Origin: Vibrio casei
Lineage (GTDB): Bacteria > Pseudomonadota > Gammaproteobacteria > Enterobacterales > Vibrionaceae
Direction: 5' to 3'
NCBI RefSeq assembly: GCF_002218025.2
Contig: NZ_AP018680.1
Location: forward strand, 62,001 to 126,000
Length of the DNA: 64,000 bases
The notes under the pieces were generated by a model. The model was given only the letters and a program-made list of their open reading frames with translations. It was not told the origin of the DNA and did not search any database. Position numbers and translations under genes: made by a program. This document shows positions 59,734 to 64,000 of this stretch, piece after piece. Positions within the stretch are counted from its first letter, which is position 1. Each line of letters begins with the position of its first letter.

Positions 59734-61530
59734 CTACTCGCGAATTTGGTAATGATAGCGTAACCATTGTTTGAATTTTTTGACCACATGTAAGCTATGA
59801 CGTAATAGATCACGGTCGGTGCGATTAAGCTGTTGAACGTCCAATTGATTATGGCTGTGGTTCAGACTAATTTGTTGGCTAAGCCGCCATTTAATAAATA
59901 ACTTTAAGGCTTCAGATAGATTGTCAGCGGTCAGTTGTTCAAGTACGTTATACTGGCAAAGCTGGTCAATACGATCAAAGGTATTGGTTTCAGGTATACC
60001 AAACTCTAATGCAAGAGTACGAATACCATGAACAATAGGAAAAATGCCACCTTGTTTAATGTCGATGCCTTGTTTGCTGTGTTTTACATTTCCAAATAGG
60101 TTCAGCGGAACCGCAAACCCCACCGCAGGACGTGCAAATTCCATTAAGAGCAAAGACTGTTGCTGCATGCATTGTTGTAAATGTTGCTTTACTGGGCTGA
60201 GCAGGGCCTGGTTGCCTGCAATGGCGTGAGCATCAGCCATGATGGCAAGATTCATGACGGATTGAGGAGTATTTTGATCCACCCAGAATTGGATGTTTTT
60301 TTTCCAATTTAGTTGTGATTTAACCCATTCAGGGTTGTTCACCATCACCTTTCCTTTGCAAGGTGGGTAACCTAATTGTTGTAATGTTTGGCTAAACGTA
60401 TCCATTAACGGGCCGAATTGGTGCCAATGCAATCCATCTTTGACTATTAGGGCATTATCTTGATCAGTTTTAAGAATTTGTTCCCCTCGACCTTCAGAGC
60501 CTAAGACCAGTAAGCAGCAGTGATCATGTAAATGGTGTGGCACAATTAGGGCGAAGGCTTTTTCTATAACTTGTTCGTTAACCGCGGAAATTAACTCCAT
60601 GATGAACCGAGTCCTAATGCCATTTTTGTACAGTGTTTGTACTAATTCACGTTGTTTACTAGCGGCTAAGAGTAACTCTTCAATGGTGTTAGCGTTGGCG
60701 ATGCGTAACGTTAAAACATGAGAATGGGTAGAAAATGCGCTTAATACTTGGGTTAGATGTAAAATGCCGACAATGGCATTACTTTGGGTGACCGCCAGTC
60801 TTTTACACTTATGACGGGTCATGCTGATCATCGCATCAAATAAGTAATCACCATGTTCGATAGCAATCACTGGCGTTTGAGCGATCGCTTTGACGTCGCT
60901 GCTTAAGCTTTTTTGTTGTAGAGCAAGGGCGTGCAGTAAGTCGGTTCTGGTGATAATACCAAATGCTTCAGATGATGGTAGAGGGACGAAAGCGGCATCG
61001 GTGTTATTTTGTTGCATCTGTTCGACAACATCTTGCAAGCTGGTATTAGGGGCAACCAATAACGGTGAATTATAAATATTGTTGTCGACCTTGGTAAGCA
61101 TAAACTCGGCTAAATTTTGTTGCTTATGTGCGTTGTCTAGCAGTGTTTGTCGTTTGGAGAGGTTGTTATCAAAGTACCCAGAAAATTGAGGATTGGATTG
61201 ATAAAGTTCGATGAAGATATTTTTCGGAAGCAAATACGCTAAAGTATCTTCCAATGCGGTGTAGCGGTGCTTCACTATGCCATCAATCTGTGAGCGTACG
61301 TCGAACAAATCTTCGGTTGAATAATGAGCAAAAACTTCTTTCCCATCATCATCGGTTTCTTCGACGATCCCTTTTATCATGATAAAAAGCGAATTGCCTG
61401 ATTTTCCTGGAGTAAGAATAGTGTCAGCTTGGCGAAAATAAGCGACATCTAAGTGAGATCGAAGATATTGTTGCTCCTGCTTTGATAAGCGATCAAACGG
61501 CGCTAATGACATGTTGAACTTATCTGGCAT
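59734..61530 (-). CDS. cNMP-binding/CBS/DUF294 nucleotidyltransferase-like protein
   Basis: A 598-residue cytoplasmic signalling-type protein with, in order, a cyclic-nucleotide-binding-like domain (about 5-120), two CBS repeats (about 150-265), a DUF294 nucleotidyltransferase domain with the GSEGRGEQ and DQDNAL motifs (about 344-361) that match GlnD-type active sites, and a DUF294_C domain. ATG at 61530 is preceded by GGTGAG; a GTG three codons upstream is in frame. It runs into the exonuclease gene with a 3-base gap. Substrate of the transferase domain is unknown. Confidence 0.88.
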   Translation of the reverse strand: MPDKFNMSLAPFDRLSKQEQQYLRSHLDVAYFRQADTILTPGKSGNSLFIMIKGIVEETDDDGKEVFAHYSTEDLFDVRSQIDGIVKHRYTALEDTLAYLLPKNIFIELYQSNPQFSGYFDNNLSKRQTLLDNAHKQQNLAEFMLTKVDNNIYNSPLLVAPNTSLQDVVEQMQQNNTDAAFVPLPSSEAFGIITRTDLLHALALQQKSLSSDVKAIAQTPVIAIEHGDYLFDAMISMTRHKCKRLAVTQSNAIVGILHLTQVLSAFSTHSHVLTLRIANANTIEELLLAASKQRELVQTLYKNGIRTRFIMELISAVNEQVIEKAFALIVPHHLHDHCCLLVLGSEGRGEQILKTDQDNALIVKDGLHWHQFGPLMDTFSQTLQQLGYPPCKGKVMVNNPEWVKSQLNWKKNIQFWVDQNTPQSVMNLAIMADAHAIAGNQALLSPVKQHLQQCMQQQSLLLMEFARPAVGFAVPLNLFGNVKHSKQGIDIKQGGIFPIVHGIRTLALEFGIPETNTFDRIDQLCQYNVLEQLTADNLSEALKLFIKWRLSQQISLNHSHNQLDVQQLNRTDRDLLRHSLHVVKKFKQWLRYHYQIRE

Positions 61531-61686
61531 GGAATACACTCACCAATAAATAACCTGATCATGAGTGTGTACATTTTTTTGCTCTCTCGCCAGACGACTT
61601 TGGTCTAAATAAGGTTGTAGAGGGAGTACATGCAAAGAAATAAAGATTAAATTCAATGAACTGGAATGCTATGACATAGTAAACTA

Positions 61687-61709
61687 CGCCATTTAACGGC
61701 ATAATGGCG
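61687..61709. promoter_or_regulatory. Operator-like inverted repeat upstream of the MFS gene
   Basis: CGCCATT (61687-61693) and AATGGCG (61703-61709) are perfect inverted copies around nine bases, 45 bases before the transporter start and in the divergent region with the DUF294 gene. No T-run, so a regulator site is possible. Confidence 0.35.
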
Positions 61710-61753
61710 ATGATTGTATTTCACTTTAACGGCGTTTTTTTAACGGACTGAAT

Positions 61754-62926
61754 ATGCTTACACCTTCACCATTTGGTTGGATTTCTCAATATTTTCTCGG
61801 CTTCTTTTTTGCTTACGGTGTATACCTGCCTTTTTGGGGGTTGTGGTTTTCAGACCAAGGTGTGTCGGCGGGTGATATTGGTTTATTGGTGGGTATAGGT
61901 TTTGCTACTCGGTGTGTGACGAACTTACTGTTAACGCCAAGGCTACATAATGTTGAACATTTAATGCCAGCTTTGCGTATTTTGACGTTTATGGCACTGA
62001 TTTTTTGTACATTACATTTTTTTACTGGTGGCAGTTTTTGGTTACTGGCGTTGGCGACGATTGGCTTTAACGCCTGCTTTGGCCCAGGTATTCCGTTGTC
62101 GGATGCGGTAGCCAATTATTACAGTAAATTGAATATCATTGATTACGGTCGAAGCCGTTTATGGGGCTCGGTTGCGTTTATTGTCGGGTCAACTGTGGTC
62201 GGTTATCTTGTTAATGGGTTTGGCTCTGATATGGTTGTATATACCGCCATGGCTGGTTTGTTATGTACTTTTATATTGTCATTGCGTTCCCCAACCATTC
62301 TTCCTCAAACTCAAATTGACACTCAACACGTTCCAAGACCGAAATTGTTCGAACTATTGAAGCAGTGGCCGGTGGTGAAGTTTTTGTTATTGGTAGCGCT
62401 GATTCAAGGCTCGCACGCTGCCTATTACAGTTTTAGTGCCATTCACTGGAAAGCGGTGGGAGTTTCTGAGTCAGTGATTGGGTATTTGTGGAGTTTTTCG
62501 GTGGTTTCCGAAGTTTTCTTGTTTGCTTTTAGCGGCCGATTGTTTGCAGGTTGGTCATTACGCACGATGTTTTTGCTTGCTTCTGTCGCGACCATAGTGC
62601 GCTGGAGTGGCCTTGCGATGACCAACGACATTTGGTTGTTGGCGTTACTGCAAACGTTGCACGGATTGACTTTTGCATTAACTCACTATGCCACTATTCG
62701 CTATATCCAGCAGGCTGATGACCGCCAAATGGTACCTTTACAATCCTTGTACAATGCGATTCCTCTGGGGGCTTTTGTTGCGATTATGACCGCTGTCAGT
62801 GGTTGGGGGTATGAATCTTGGGGAGCCGGTATTTTTTGGGTAATGGCGGGTATGGCGGCTATTGCTTTGCTGATTAAGCTAGATGAACCTAAATCCCTTT
62901 CTATCCACCGTGATGAAATATTATAA
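61754..62926 (+). CDS. MFS transporter, HcaT-like (3-phenylpropionate permease family)
   Basis: A 390-residue inner-membrane transporter with about 12 helices of the MFS_1-like/PPP subgroup, close in pattern to E. coli HcaT: N-terminal FAYGVYLPFWGLWFSDQGV, GRSRLWGSVAFIVGS and LQTLHGLTFALTHYA. No phenylpropionate catabolic genes lie nearby, so the substrate is open. It is divergent from the DUF294 gene and followed by a sensor kinase gene on the same strand. Confidence 0.87.
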   Translation: MLTPSPFGWISQYFLGFFFAYGVYLPFWGLWFSDQGVSAGDIGLLVGIGFATRCVTNLLLTPRLHNVEHLMPALRILTFMALIFCTLHFFTGGSFWLLALATIGFNACFGPGIPLSDAVANYYSKLNIIDYGRSRLWGSVAFIVGSTVVGYLVNGFGSDMVVYTAMAGLLCTFILSLRSPTILPQTQIDTQHVPRPKLFELLKQWPVVKFLLLVALIQGSHAAYYSFSAIHWKAVGVSESVIGYLWSFSVVSEVFLFAFSGRLFAGWSLRTMFLLASVATIVRWSGLAMTNDIWLLALLQTLHGLTFALTHYATIRYIQQADDRQMVPLQSLYNAIPLGAFVAIMTAVSGWGYESWGAGIFWVMAGMAAIALLIKLDEPKSLSIHRDEIL

Positions 62927-63076
62927 ATTAATAGGTTGCCGGCTTTTTTATCCAGAACTTTAGGTTAAGTCGAATTTCGCATCTATCCCACAAATCACGG
63001 GGAAATAGATTGAGATGACTATAAGCCAGTAGCACAATGCGAAAAGAATATACACGGATGTATCATTTGAGGTGTT

Positions 63077-64000
63077 ATGCAAGGATGGATAGTGATCCCA
63101 GTATCACTGGCGTATTTAGGGATACTGTTTTTAATTGCCTGGTATGGCGATAGGCAAAAAAGCTGGTTATTTCGTTGGCGACCTTGGATCTATAGTTTAT
63201 CTATTGCGGTCTATTGTACCTCTTGGACTTTCTACGGCACGGTCGGTCAAGCCAGTGCTGACATGTGGTCTTTCTTACCGATTTATCTTTCACCTATTCT
63301 TGTTTTCACGTTTGGTTGGCGTATTTTAGCGCGACTTATTTTAGTCACTAAGCGAGAGCACATTACCTCGATCGCAGATTTCATTGCGGCTCGTTATGGT
63401 AAATCACAGGGCTTAGCCATTGTGGTGACCTTAATTGCCGTTATTGGCGTTCTTCCTTATATTGCTTTGCAACTTCGTGGAATCATCATGGGGCTGGAGT
63501 TAGTGGCGCCCAATTTAATGAATGAGCTTGGCTATCAGGATATGCAAGTCTCTTGGTTTGTCGTTGTCGTCATGGCGATCTTCACCATGCTGTTTGGTAC
63601 GCGTCATATTGATAATACAGAGCATCATCGCGGAATTATGATGGCGGTGGCCTTTGAATCGGTTGTCAAGTTGGCCGCTTTTCTATCAGTTGGAATTTTT
63701 GTGGTGTACTTGATTTATCAAGAGCCGAATACGTCTATGATGGCACTGGCTAAGCAGTACTATCAATCGCCTAATATCCCCACATTACTCATCCACATGG
63801 TACTTACCATGGCGGCGATCATTTGTCTTCCTCGTCAATTTCACACTACGATTGTCGAAAACGATCAAGCGCGCGATTTGCATACGGCAAGGCGCGTTTT
63901 TCCTTTGTATTTATTATTAATGGGATTATTTGTGTTGCCGCTGTCTTTGGTTGGGCAATATTTATTAGCCGGCAGCAGCGCCGATGCGTATGTAATAAAT
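63077..64000 (+). CDS. Sensor histidine kinase with sodium/solute symporter-like N-terminus, partial (3' end outside window)
   Basis: The frame is open from ATG at 63077 to the last base (308 codons) and continues beyond the window. The visible part is a solute:sodium symporter-like membrane domain with about eight helices so far, with YCTSWTFYGTVGQASADMW, KREHITSIADFIAARYGKS, GVLPYIALQLRGI and CLPRQFHTTIVENDQARDL. These segments are typical of CbrA-type fused sensors, which add PAS, histidine kinase and often receiver domains downstream. The kinase part is therefore inferred and not seen. GAGGTG precedes the ATG. Confidence 0.85.
   Translation, partial: MQGWIVIPVSLAYLGILFLIAWYGDRQKSWLFRWRPWIYSLSIAVYCTSWTFYGTVGQASADMWSFLPIYLSPILVFTFGWRILARLILVTKREHITSIADFIAARYGKSQGLAIVVTLIAVIGVLPYIALQLRGIIMGLELVAPNLMNELGYQDMQVSWFVVVVMAIFTMLFGTRHIDNTEHHRGIMMAVAFESVVKLAAFLSVGIFVVYLIYQEPNTSMMALAKQYYQSPNIPTLLIHMVLTMAAIICLPRQFHTTIVENDQARDLHTARRVFPLYLLLMGLFVLPLSLVGQYLLAGSSADAYVIN

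Overview
This window is a stretch of chromosome from a gammaproteobacterium of the family Vibrionaceae, most likely a Vibrio species (inference from protein similarity and gene order; the species is not assigned). It opens in the 3' half of a 23S rRNA gene, then runs through the conserved block pssA, murB-birA, coaA, four tRNAs plus tuf, secE-nusG-rplKAJL-rpoBC, rsd, nudC and hemE. The tRNA order Thr-Tyr-Gly-Thr before tuf and the rplKAJL-rpoBC order are the classical enterobacterial/vibrio arrangement.

Layout. 1-1.6 kb: end of an rRNA operon (23S, 5S, tRNA-Asp, terminator). 1.7-2.0 kb: a decayed orphan reading frame. 2.2-7.1 kb: phospholipid, peptidoglycan, biotin and CoA enzymes. 7.25-9.1 kb: tRNA-tuf unit with a clear promoter. 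9.3-21.4 kb: protein export, transcription elongation, ribosomal protein and RNA polymerase genes, with visible promoters, the L10 leader, an attenuator before rpoB and a terminator after rpoC. 21.5-25.3 kb: an EamA exporter, rsd, nudC, hemE. 25.6-30.3 kb: a four-gene efflux operon (TolC-like, HlyD-like, two ABC-2 permeases) with no ATPase gene. 30.3-31.8 kb: an overlapping pair, a uracil-DNA glycosylase-like protein and a 2-hydroxyacid dehydrogenase. 31.9-37.3 kb: yjaG-hupA-yjaH, purD and purH; purD and purH are separated by two palindromic repeat elements.

37.5-49.4 kb is the accessory part: an alpha-glucan/maltose-type sugar island. It holds malI, malX and malY, an EamA transporter divergent from an AraC regulator with a MalI-type operator between them, a 59-residue protein, a secreted alpha-amylase with two C-terminal repeats resembling starch-binding modules, a second PTS IIBC gene and a second LacI-type regulator with its own variant tandem operators. 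The logic appears to be extracellular starch cleavage, PTS uptake of the products, and two related repressors reading nearly the same palindrome.

49.4-64 kb returns to core genes on the minus strand: dusB-fis, prmA, yhdT-panF, accB-accC, aroQ, acs, and a DnaQ-like exonuclease with a cNMP/CBS/DUF294 protein. On the plus strand follow an HcaT-like MFS transporter and the first 308 codons of a symporter-type sensor kinase that runs off the end.

I saw no phage, transposase, CRISPR array or classical defence system. The most interesting leads are the dual LacI/PTS operator system with an EamA exporter in the regulon, the ATPase-less efflux operon, an orphan antisense terminator in the hemE leader that may end a small RNA, and a lipoprotein start codon that sits directly on the hupA terminator.
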